Shown: positions 22,201-34,200 of the stretch, in pieces | How the letters are laid out: every line of letters starts with the position of its first letter | Numbering within the stretch: position 1 is the stretch's first letter | Assembly (NCBI GenBank): GCA_036852015.1 | Contig: JAANDG010000048.1 | Location: 306,001-370,000 of the forward strand | Reading direction: 5' to 3' | From: Pelodera strongyloides | Taxonomy: Eukaryota > Nematoda > Chromadorea > Rhabditida > Rhabditidae | Length of the DNA stretch: 64,000 nt | Notes under the pieces: generated by a model | Told to the model about the DNA's origin: nothing | Database searches by the model: none | The model's input: only the letters and a program-made list of their open reading frames with translations | Translations under genes and position numbers: made by a program

Positions 22201-25200
22201 CAAACTCCTTCCTCAGTCTGTCGTTCTCCTTCTGTCGTACCATTTCGTGTGCCAATTCTTCTTCGCGCGCCTGAATATAACCATAAATTATCATTGCTTT
22301 CAGATAGTCGATGACCCATGAACCCGACGAAAAAGTGAATACATGCAGAGCACGGTACTGCGCAAAGATGGCTACAATATTTTTTGTAAACATGATTACG
22401 AGTTCACACCTGCGCACCCCCCCCCCCCCTTTTGCCTTGCTCTCCCCAGAACTCCATCGAAAAGTATACCCCTTATTCCCATGCAAATATAAAGACATCT
22501 CGTACCTGCACTATACTCAGAAGTATCCGCCAATTCTCATCAACTGATTCCATGGTGAACCACGCATACGGATTAGGTCCCATATGGAGCGAACTGTAAT
22601 TTTTACATTTACAATTTACTTTACTTCAACTTTTACTTTTCCATCAACTGAACATTTAGCAATACTATACTGGTGCTCACAAACTTCACCAACGCGCAGG
22701 GAGCCCTCCCTGGCCTCCCCAGGGAGCTAAAGAGTGCGTAGACAGCACGAGAGCAGACGAGATTCAGAGCGCTCGTGAGCCTAGGGAGGGCTGCCTCCGT
22801 GTTGGTGAATACGGCCTCTGGTTGTGCGTGAGAATGCATACAGATCAAAACACCTACAATATTCAAAGCAGTTTCAACTCTCCTTCCCATTTCACTGTGT
22901 TGGAAAAAGTACAGTATCCATATAGCCTAGTAGAAACAAAAGCGGACAACCCCAAACTATACACCAAACCGCCGAATCTATAAGTGATAAAACTCCAATC
23001 AATAAGTCAGCTCCGTCCTCACGTTATCTTCTTATGCAGTGATCCGAGGTCCTTGTAATCCTTTTCCGCTCCAATCAGTCTCTTCTTGAAATCGTCGTGC
23101 GCGCGCATCAGAACTCGCACCTCGTCAACCGAATTGCACCTGAATCATGGCATAAACTCGTTGACGCTCTGACCGACGAAACCACCATCCGAATTAGCAT
23201 ACTGCATAAATTTAGACGGTGGTCTTGAGCTTGTAGCCATACCACCGTCGGGATTAGAATATTAGGTATGGTGAGAAGCAGAAACGTATTGTATAGAGCT
23301 ACAAGTTTCGGAAACTCTGCGTATATTTGGATGGTGGTCTTGAGCTTTTCCCGACGAGTTTTATGCCCTGACCTGAATGGAGGTAAAGCGTCAGTAGGTG
23401 AATCTGCGAACTACAATAACTAACATGGCTAGCAAACTTCACATCTAACCAGGATAGGATTCTCTTTGAAGAATCCGGACAGCTGGGTGGCAACATCACG
23501 TGCATTAGCTATGTTTAATTACCCAAGTTTGAGGTCCCCAATCTCTCTCTTGGGGCCTCATGTTTGCAGGCGTTACCTGGCAAGAAGAGCTCGACCTCCC
23601 TATCTATTATTAGAGCCGATAAGACGTGTGCCTTATTCCGTGTTCCGTGTGCCCCGTGTTCCGCGTATCCCCGTGTGCCTTCCTCGAGATGAGGATCAAA
23701 CAACGTGTTCCGGACGTTCCACTCCCGCTGAACGATGTAAACGTTCTAAACCCTGGATGTTTCCTGGCGATGACTGCCGCATTCCGTCCGTACGAACAGA
23801 AGCACTCCGTTGTACTTTTTAATATGCCCGAATTTGGCATCTGTCCCTCCCCTATGCGACGTGGCGCTGAAATATCACGTGTGTATTTCCTTCTCGGCCT
23901 GATGCGTTCCGATGGCCTCGTTATAGATTGTTTCCGTATGGGTTCCTACAACCCCCATTCACCTCGTCCTTTGAAGATCGTGCTTGAGAATAGTCATTAT
24001 GTATCTGCATTTGTTAGTTTTCTAAATCGCCCTTCGTTGTATACTCAATACTTCGGAAAGGAGTACAGCTGGCTTTACTGTCGTCCCTCGTTGCCGGAGG
24101 ATAAGCGTGCACAATATGTGCGCACTCATCCTCCTCACTGGCATCCGGGGGAGTCCAGTAAGGCTAGTTCTCCTAGTTCTCCTAAGGAGCGTGCGAACGT
24201 GAGACCTAGGCCCTTGACTCCAGCACAATCCACTAGTCAGCCCATCCCCGCTCCTGTACAACCAACTGTTGTCGAGAGCTCTCCCAATAGTGTACTCGGG
24301 CATACTCTGGCGACCTATGTCCCAGATGATGGCGATGAGACTGTGCCGGCTTTTGACCCCTTTAACAGTGCAATTTTGGGGTCTCCTGGCAGTGAGCGCT
24401 CCCTTCCGTCAGATGAGGATTTTCCTCGTCTGTCAGTAGGGAACACGCCGGGCTAGGCGATCCGAAAATCGCGACTTGCAGATTGAATCGTTTATCTTGT
24501 ATCAGTTTTAATGCTCATTCAATTTTGTCTCGTAGTCACAACAGAAGATATGTAATTCAAAATATGACACGTACATTGGAATATTCGGTCATTGCCATCT
24601 GTGAAACATGGCTTGATTCAAACACGTGCTCCGCTTTATTAGACCCGTGTGGTAATTATATAGTATATAGAAATGATAGGCCACTTGATAGTGGTAAGGT
24701 TAGGGGTGCCGGCATATGTCTTTTCGTTGATAAGCGTATTTGTTCAAATGAAATATTTTCTGGTTTTGTTAGTAACTGCAATTTATGTATAGTTGATATT
24801 CACACTTCTTGTAGTCTACGCATAGTTCTTTGCTATAGGCCTCCCGACATTTCTATAGTTGACACTGAAGGTATTTTGGATTGTATAGAAACTTATCTAA
24901 CAGATCGTGATTCAAATGTGCTTCTTGGTGATCTCAATTTTAATGTTCAATTTGCTAGCCAATTTTCGTTCGTTGGTAAGCCAGCGGAAAAGTTCAAAGA
25001 TTTTCTTTCTTGCAACAATATGTTCTTATTGAATAAGCTGCCTACTTTTCGAGATAGTGTAAGAATTCTTTATGTTGTTGTTGCAGACAGTCTCGACGTT
25101 GTGGAGAATATTCAAACTGTGGCTCCCATTGCGCAGAGCGACCATCTCACCCTTGTCTTCGACCTCGTGCTGGAATCTACTATCGAGCAATTTTCTGGTA

Positions 25201-28200
25201 ATTTTCAACGCTTAACCCCGGACGATTTTGTATTTATTAGCAGTAAAATATCTGACACTGATTTCCGTTCCTTTTGTACGAGAAATTCAACTATTCAAGA
25301 GGATTACGCTTTCCTTCTCTCGTGTATTAAATCCGCTATTTCTCGTATTCCACAAAAACCTTGCTCAAATAAACTTCCTCGACACATCGGCTGGGCTAAG
25401 TTAAGTATGGAAAAAGCTTTTTCTAACATAGACCAGCCTGGCGGGCAGGAACGTTTTGCAGTTGCCGACAAAAAATACCGAACTATGTGTAAAAGGTTTG
25501 AGGCAAATATCGAGAGGCGAGCGGTTAATGCGAATGATCCCAAGAAATTCTTTTCTTACTTAAACTCTAAAAGCAAAAACCCCTCTGCTGTCTCTCAATC
25601 ATTTTTCGTCCCTTCCGTTTCTTCCCCTGTCCATGTTTCCGATCCTGTTAAGATTTCCAATCTCTTTGCAAATTTCTTCCACTCTGTTTATGTGCCCGAT
25701 GACGATTCTCCCATTCCCCCATTTTCTTCTCCCTACCCTGGCCCTGCGCAGTGCAATTTTTTGATTACGGAATCGATGGTTGAAAGTGCCATTCGTGACC
25801 TGCCAAATAAGCATTCGCAAACGCCTGATGGTATTTCCTCGTTTGTTATTAAGAATCTGCGTATTATTCTAGTCCCTATTTTAACCAAGCTTTTCAACAA
25901 GTCTCTTCTCCTGTGTGTCTTGCCTGAAGAATGGAAGCACGCGTTTGTTGCTCCGTTGCCTAAAAAACCACCTCATACTCAAATCGAAAACTATCGTCCT
26001 ATTTCTCTAACTTCCTCTATCTGTAAGGTTTTTGAAAATATCTTAAAGTCCTCTATTATGGATCACATGTTTTCTCGTGATCTCTTTTCCTCGAACCAGT
26101 TCGGCTTCCTCAAAGGGAGAAGCACCACAACTCAACTTTTAACGTGCATGAGCGAATGGTTCGAGGCTAAAGAAAACGGAGAACAAGTGGACTGTATCTA
26201 TATTGACTTTGCGAAGGCATTCGATATTGTTAACCACCGTTTTCTGTTGTATAAGCTTCGTATGTATGGAATTTCTTCCCTAGTATGTGATTGGATTTCG
26301 TCCTATTTGTCTGATCGCACTTTTCAAGTGAAGTACAAAAATGCTGTCTCAAAATCCCTCCCATGTTCTAGTGGTGTTCCTCAAGGCAGCATTCTTGGAC
26401 CAATCCTTTTTCTAATTTATATTAACGACATTGATTTGTGCAGTTTGGGGGGAAGCTCCATCGTTATGTACGCTGATGATGTAAAACTCTCACGTGTGAT
26501 GGAAAAGGCTGACCCTCATGTTGCATATTACCAAATGCGAGAGGAGCTGGAAAATTTACTGATTTGGTCAAACACTTGGAAAATGAAGATTTCCGAGCCT
26601 AAATGCCAGCACCTCGCAATTGGTGATCAGTGGGAATTCCCTCTGGAAATCAATGGCTCTGTCATCCCTAAAATCAAATACTATTCGCGATCTCGGTATT
26701 ATGGTCTCGTCGGACTTAAGTTTCAGTTCGCATATTGAGAAAATAGTCCGGTCTGCAACGATAACTGCAACTCGTATCCTAAAATCCATTGTTCAGCCAA
26801 ATCTCTCTGTTTATCTTAAAAGTTATACTTCTTATGTCCGTCCCATCTTGGAATATGCTTCTACTGTATGGTCTCCTTATTGTAAAAACGAAATCCTCTT
26901 GGTAGAACGAGTGCAAAATCGTTTCACAAAAATAGCACTCAATAAGATCAATTATGAAATGTATCATAATTTCACTAAAGAGGAACGGTTAACAGTGTTT
27001 AGTCTAAAATCTCTACAACATCGAAGGATCGTGTACGATCTCATAGAATGTTTTAAGATCGTCCGAGGTTTTGGGTTGCATAAACACCCCGTGCTCGATA
27101 GTATGTTCATTTTAGGTGGTAGACAGAGGAGAGATGGTAACTCTTTATATATACGTCAGGAAATGGTTTCGACGTTACAAACTCAATCATTTTTTAAGCA
27201 TCGAGTCACTAGAATTTGGAATCTTCTTGACGAGGCGACTGTCCGCAGCTCAACTATAGAATCGTTCAAATCGAAAATTAACGCGCTCGATCTCGTTGAG
27301 TTGAGTGACCAGGCAGATTGCAATATTGGTGCTTGAATAAAATTTATATTTTCTCATTTTCTCATTCATTGTTCGTGTTCGTGTTTTTTTCGTTGCTTGT
27401 TTTTTTGGTGTATTATTGCCTTTTTGTCTTTCGGCTCTTCTGAGCACTTTACTTTGCAATTATGTGAAATAAAGTATTTATATTATATATGTTTGGCCGA
27501 GCAGTGGTGAAAGACAACATTTATCTTTGGAGACCGACCCACCGACCTAACCAAGTTATATACTACTACTACCAGGGTCGACTTTCTCTCTCACTCTACT
27601 CTCTCTCACAGTCTCAATCTCTCTATCACCACACATACGATTCTGTTTTAAGATCCCAAAACCAACCTCACAGGATCCGTCAGATCCTCCTCCGCGTTCT
27701 CGATCCACGAGTTGAGCGCGGACGCTTTGGTCGCAAAGAGAAGGTGCAACTCTTCGGCGCGCAGGAACATCTCGTGAGCCTGGTGATCACAAGTCATTAT
27801 TTTACAAGCACGCCTTGTGTGCAAAAAAAAATCCCTCTAGTGTCGTTAGTGCCAAAAGCAGTCGAGTAGTCAGTTCTGCTTTAGTCTACTAAGCCTTCCA
27901 AAAACTAAAAGTCGTGGAAACCTTGATGAGTTTACACAACGCTGGATTTAATGTGGCAGGTTGGTAGGTAAAGGTTACCATAGTTACCAAACGCTTTTCA
28001 AGGATCAAACTCAAAGATACAGTATTCAAAGACAGCCCTCACCCTAACAAGTTGATGTTTCCACTTATCCGCCTCATTGATCAGCTGCTTCCATCTATTC
28101 ATCACAACTGCGAAACGATGCTCCACTGCCTCGATTTGCGGATGCTGAACGAGAAAACACAACTGCAAGGATGGTAACAACAGGGCTCTACAACGAAACG

Positions 28201-31200
28201 ATGAGCGCGCTAAGGCGCTTGATATCCTGAATCTGGATTTACACAGAGCAAGTAGAGACAACAGGTCAGGGTAGACCTTAGACTTAGACCCATAACTGGC
28301 ATAGATATGCCTGGAATACCGCTGCAAAGTCACCCAGTTTCTTAGTTACACAAAGCCTGCTTGCAACAACCCTTGATCGCGACAGAGCGAGGAAACACCT
28401 CGTCCAAGTTCATTAATTTACTATTCAGAATCAGTCATTCATACCCACCTTGCTCAATCGGACCTTCAGCTCCTCACACTTCCTCAGACCATCCTGCTCA
28501 AAAGCCTCAAGCACCGACTCAAATGCCTCATGTCGCGTGATCAAGTCGAGTACACAACCCGAATCACGACCGTTGTCCGCCGAACGCGCGAGTAGCTCCT
28601 TCTCGCGGTCACCTCAAATTAATAATTAATTAATTAGCATAGTTTAGCGCCCAGGTTGACGATGACATGAATCTGGGTAGTATAACTTGCTTACCCCTAC
28701 TCAAGGGTTATTTCTTTTCAAATGTGTAACAATGAAGTGACAAGTGACAGTTATTCACAATAAATGTCACGCTTCAAAATGTTTAGTAAAAAAAACGAAT
28801 GTTTCATAAATAGTAGAAAAATTAGGCGTGCAAGACATGAATGTTAATGCTAAGTAACGATTCGCACAACCACGTGACTTATGTACAACAATAAAAAAGT
28901 AATCGCCCTAGTGCTATACTAGTACTGCTAATAACAATATTGTACACAATTATTACCATACTACAAACTACAAAGTATACTACTGTAAAACCCACAAATC
29001 CAAGTCTCCGCACTGTCGCATTTCCACATATACTGCATGAATGCCCCATGGTGGTCGAGCCTTGCCTTTCGACGGCGACCCAATTCCTCCACTTCTTTGT
29101 ACCTAAATAAAAGTGATAATAAAAAAGTCAGAAACAAGATTGTTAACTTTTTATAAATTTTGAAAGAAACCGACGAAAGCTCACTTTTCTACCAGTTAGC
29201 AAGTAAACAAGTCTAAAATACTGAGAAAGTTGATTGGTTTTTGAGAAAGGTTTTAAAAAGTGGGGGAAAAGCCGCAGACTCTTTGGAGAAGAACCAAAAA
29301 GGGCTAGGCGCGCGCTGTTCGAGGTATCAAGAAGTTCACTTTTATAGCAACTTTTAGCCGATCAAATAACTGATGTTTCATAAATAGTACAAAAACATCC
29401 TTGAAATTTAGTATTTTACTGTTACTTATCGTCCGCCTCACCAAAGCTACATATTAACCGAATCCGCGGAAGCGTTTCAGGGTTTGTAGTACGACATTAT
29501 ACATTATGCACAAATATAGTATTACTGCTGTTCATCAAAGTTACCCACCCTCTAACAACAAAATCACACGTGTAAGCACAAGGTACACGTTGTATGAATA
29601 CTGCATTAATACTGAACACACCTCTCCTGAAGTAGTTTCTGCCTGGCAGCAATATTCTTCTCGTGCAACTGGCAATCACGCACCAATCCGTCACCATCTC
29701 TACACAATTCTGATACGTGGCGCATGTGCTGCTGGAGATCACTCTGAAGATGTTGCGCCAGATAATTGTTGACAAAGCCTAGCACATTCATGAAACAACA
29801 GAACAAGAACAATTATCCGAGAGCTATCTACCAATCTATCAACCTACACTGTCCGATCTTATAAACTTTCTTAGAACACTCTCTAAAATGGCATTAGGTC
29901 CAACTCATCCAACGCAATTAAACAACCTCGCAGTACCGAAACTTGCTTGTAATTCCAGCTTGCAAGAACTAATTGCACCACGTTCGATAGACAAGCTGTA
30001 GCAATTAGCAATTCAACCGAATATTTAGGATAATGCAAAAGAGATGAATATCCAACCCACCTCAAAAGCCTTGTGCTTATTCAGTAGTGCCTGCACACTC
30101 GACATCGTCTCTCCATAATTCGAACTGTGCAATGCCTAAATAAATGACTAATAGGCAAGACTAACTAACTAATTAATTAATAAAACTAGGACGCAACAAC
30201 ATAAACTACACATCACAAGCTTCAAACATCGTAACGCCATCTCGTTCATCACTCCATCACCAATACCTCTCCCAGTTACCTGTTCTCTATCTCCCAAAAC
30301 TGCCAGCTGCTCGTCGGTGCTTTCCATCCATCTGAGGTATTTCTCCGACTTCTCCAGAATCTCTGCACGCTCAGATGCCTTGGTCATCAGTCTGTTCCAC
30401 TCATTCCTCAAATGTTCACAGCGTTTCTTCAACGGTTCAGTTGCGGAAGCATCATTAACAGTGTGAGTGAGACTGACGCCGCGCTCCAGAGACTGAAATA
30501 GTATACATAAAAAAGAACTCTTGCTCTTGCAGTTACTGCGTTACTGCTGAACCGATTTTGAAGCCTCTTCAGATTTATTCTCAACTCGCCACGACAGCAT
30601 GACGAGCATGAAGCTTTACAATTAGTCCTGTATTTAGATTAGAACAAGTAAGTGCAGTTACACATACATGTTACAGTCTTACTTTCCACTTTAAAACAAG
30701 AAAAGGCTCAAACTAAACGAACATAATCAAAAACACTAAAATGTTCTCGCCAACCTTTCTAACAACGGGCTCATGAGCCTTCACTTCGCTCGTGATTCGC
30801 TTGTGTTTTCGTTGCAGATTGAGCACGCCGTTCACATCCCGGCCAAAGTCGTCAGATGAGAGAAGCAGGCTCTTTTCTAAACCACGACGGTGGCAGTGAG
30901 TAATGAAAACAAAACAGGTGCGCCATCTCTCGTCGCGCACCACGCCCAGCCATGGCCAGATTCTCTAAAGTTTGCTGGGAATCCCTTCACGGGAATCTGG
31001 CGAACGTAGGGCGAAGTCGTCACGAACCATTCGAATCAAACTTTCAATCAATCAATCAACGGCAAATAAATGAGAATGCAAATTATTGATTCACCTTTAA
31101 TCCAGCTCAGCTCCTGGTCGATCGACCTACAAAACTCGTGAATGTTGTGCGATTTCTCCAGATCGGCTCGGCGTTTGGAGGCGCGTTGCTGAAATTGCAT

Positions 31201-34200
31201 ATACAACTTTCACGACTACTTTTAAAGCGAAATACCGGCCGTATCGTGAACAGCTGCGTTTTTCTGCATTTATGCTAAGTGGGGTCGACTTGGGGTCTAG
31301 TTTTTATGCTATTTATACTAATTTACATATGTTGCATAAAATGAAGATGTTGCGTTTCAAAAACCGGCCGGTATTTCGCTGTAAATAGAGAATAGCAGCG
31401 GATTCTATACAGACCTAAAAGTGCTTCTAGCAGAAGGAATACGGTCCGAGCTCGGAAAACACGACCACGGACGGCCTAAACAAGATTCTCAAGCAAGATT
31501 CTGAAGACACATACAAACATACCAAAAGCCGCTCATATCTCTTTTCCACATTCCTGAGCCTCCTCTCAATGTCTGATGCCTCCGCCTCACTATCACACTC
31601 AATGATGCTCTCTCCGTCGCGTCTGATCTCCTGCACACTCCGACCATGAGAGTCAATGTCGGCCTCCACTTTCTCGTGCTTTCTCAAAAGGCTCAGCACA
31701 GCGGGGAGATCCTAAACAATTGAGCTGCAAGTAGGTGATCGCCCTCCACATTCTCTGCATGTGCACAATTATGGATTAACGCTAGAGTAGTTTAGTAGTT
31801 AGCAGGTCATATTGCTTTTAGGGATAGCATGTGGTAGTTCGGAGAATGCTGGTAGTGTTGATAACGGAAACAACATTAAAAAAGACCATTACACATATTA
31901 AACAATGCAAGTACTAAAACAACGATACATATTCAAATGTTTCACTCCTACTACTTCACAGGAAAGTGAAAACCCCGATAATTTGCCGAAAAACCCCGAT
32001 TTCGCCCCGATTCTTTCAAAAAAAAACCCTAAAAGCCCGATCACGTCACGATTTCGCCCTGATCACAAATAATCGGGGCGAAATTGGGAGCAAGGCCGGA
32101 TTTCGCCCCGATTCTTTCAAAAAACCCCGATCATTTCCCAAAACCCCGATTTCGCCCCGATCAAGGCCCGATTTTTTGCGGGACTTGATCGGGGCGTAAT
32201 CGGGGTTTTTGGTTTTCCATGTACTCACTAAATCGGGCAACAATATAAATTCCATACAGCAATCAAATTAAGTTATCACACGCCAACCTTTCCGCAATCG
32301 TCATGCTGTAGGAAGTTTTCGATATGATCCAACCAACCGTTGATTTCATTCTCATCACTCACAAACTTGTCCAAGCGGCGCGCATTCTTGACACGTTCAG
32401 TACGTTCCTAAAAGCATATCACCAGATATAATTCCTCTTGGGCTTGACACTCCTCGTGGGCTTGACACACATCGAGCAAATAAAAAAAGAAGGAACGCGT
32501 TACTGACCAGGAGCCAGGAGAAAGCCGTATCTTATACATAATGATCTACTCATGAACAGATGGCTTTCTGGCATACATTGTTTTTGGTTAATTAATGGAA
32601 GTCATATATTAACGTTCAGGTAGATGTTGTAGAATGTAGAATGCAAACCCTTCTACAAGTCGTAATAAAAACCCCAACAACAAACAAACGATCACAATGA
32701 CCAGGGCTAAATATTACGTTCGTAACTTCGCCTAAAAGACTGATTATACCACAAATGACAGTACCAATCCCTTATATAACCATATATACCGAAACCATTC
32801 CCTTACACAATATATAAATGAACCAACCCTGGCAACTCTCTGCAACACTTCCCACTGCCTTTGTACAGTCTCCAGTTTCTCAATGGTCAGCGTCTCACTA
32901 TCTCTGCTCGCCGAGTGATCGGTCATATTTCCATACTTGTCGAACATTGATTCTGCAAATTATACATCTGAAAAAAATGACACAACCACACAACCTATCA
33001 TAGTAGTCAAAAATCTCTAGTCGTCCAAAGTCCAAAGCGCGATAAAGCCATGAGAAACGAAACAAAATAAGTAAAAAAAAAACCTACGCTCTGGCGGATT
33101 CAGAACTAAAAGGATATCACAGTGCTATAGTAAAACATAAGTGCTTAATGCCGATCCAAGTTAAAGATCAAAGCCATCCCAATAAACCTCAAAGTGAAGA
33201 CGGTGTTACACTCACCAATCCTGTGCTTGTTAGCCTGGATCTCCTCCTCGATATCCCTCAACTGTTGCTCCGTTTCCACAGTAGAATCACCGGCAGAACC
33301 ACGACATCCTACTTGTTCAATGATCTAGAACGGAAAGGACTAAAGGAGTTACATGGCAAGATCCTGACGAAGACCTATAGGATCACAAGTTTCCAGAACA
33401 GTACAGTACTGCCTACATCATCATACATACCAAAATTCGAATTTATCGGAAGAAAGACGTTAAGCAAGCAGTACAAATATTGCCAACTAAATACAAAAAG
33501 GAAGAAAGGAACACAGACACAGGACGAAACACTAACTCCTATTTAATGTCAATGCCCTACTAGCGCTTCACAATTGTGTTGTAAACTTTGTAAACAAAAA
33601 TTGCATATAGAAAACTAAGCCACATGGAATTTCACTCACCCTCAGCTTCTCAATGATCCAGGTATGCGTGTGCTCGACGCCCTTTCCCACTTTGTGGGCG
33701 TTGTGTGATTCGTCCAGCTTATTCCTCTTCTCTTCCAACTTCTCCCGCAGATCATCCCAACGGTGTAGCAGCTGGTCACGCTTGTTAGTTAGCGGCTGAA
33801 CGGAACAAGATATGTTACCTATTAACTGAGAATTACAAAAAAAACTAGACCCTAAAACAAACTTTTCTTAGAACCTAAAACAAACTTTCTATCACACAAT
33901 TGTATCGATCGCAGAACTGGACCACTCTATAAAAGTCTATGTTCTGCTGCTCTCCCTATTGCATAACAAATATGGTATACAACAATCAATAAATATCACC
34001 TCGGCTTCACAATGTCCCTGTTTGAGGAGCGTGTCCGCAAGATGGCATAGCTTTTCGACTCGGTCTTCGGCCGACTGCAGTATTCGTTCGACATCGGACA
34101 GTCCTTTCAGAAGAACTTCCACATCCTCCGTTTCACCACCATCGTCCATCATAGCGTCGACTTCCACTTCCTTAATCCATGTATATCTCATTGCAAGAAA

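Larger units (their letters stand above)
23513..27480 (+). mobile_element. CR1/Jockey-type LINE, near full length
   Basis: Non-LTR retrotransposon inserted antisense in spectrin intron 23140-27666. Order: SL1-like leader (23513-23533), ~155-base 5' UTR, ORF1, ORF2 with APE endonuclease and reverse transcriptase, short 3' UTR with AATAAA at about 27470. The length of about 4 kb fits a complete element of this class. I could not find convincing target-site duplications, and the ends are estimates. ORF2 has one frameshift, so this copy is not intact as sequenced. Confidence 0.85.
19253..32952 (-). other. spc-1: alpha-spectrin exons 43-63 (C-terminal repeats, EF-hands)
   Basis: Coding exons: 32828-32952, 32288-32407, 31523-31711, 31095-31188, 30755-30876, 30280-30492, 30061-30135, 29622-29743, 28996-29102, 28449-28612, 28043-28144, 27667-27779, 23023-23139, 22506-22593, 22175-22270, 21791-21957, 21384-21480, 21063-21134, 20429-20559, 19930-20077, 19253-19393. 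The acceptor at 29743 was preferred to one at 29778 because it restores the expected AFE-x-DL helix junction. The 4.5-kb intron 23140-27666 carries a LINE. Confidence 0.85.

Noticed and set aside
23513..23625. Second SL RNA gene at the LINE 5' end
   Set aside because: The leader is followed by GT and a hairpin, but no Sm site follows within 110 bases and the downstream part differs from the gene at 16926.
27488..27560. TTTGGCCGAGCAGTGGTGAAAG after the LINE 3' end, like the start of a tRNA-Leu or -Ser
   Set aside because: No B box or matching acceptor strand follows; the sequence runs into spectrin intron DNA.
29744..29778. Upstream acceptor extending spectrin exon 50 by FVNNYLAQHLQ
   Set aside because: It needs a weak donor in exon 49 and lengthens the helix junction; the acceptor at 29743 restores the usual AFE-x-DL spacing.
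33148..33546. 132-codon plus-strand frame
   Set aside because: It is the antisense shadow of spectrin exon 42 and its introns.
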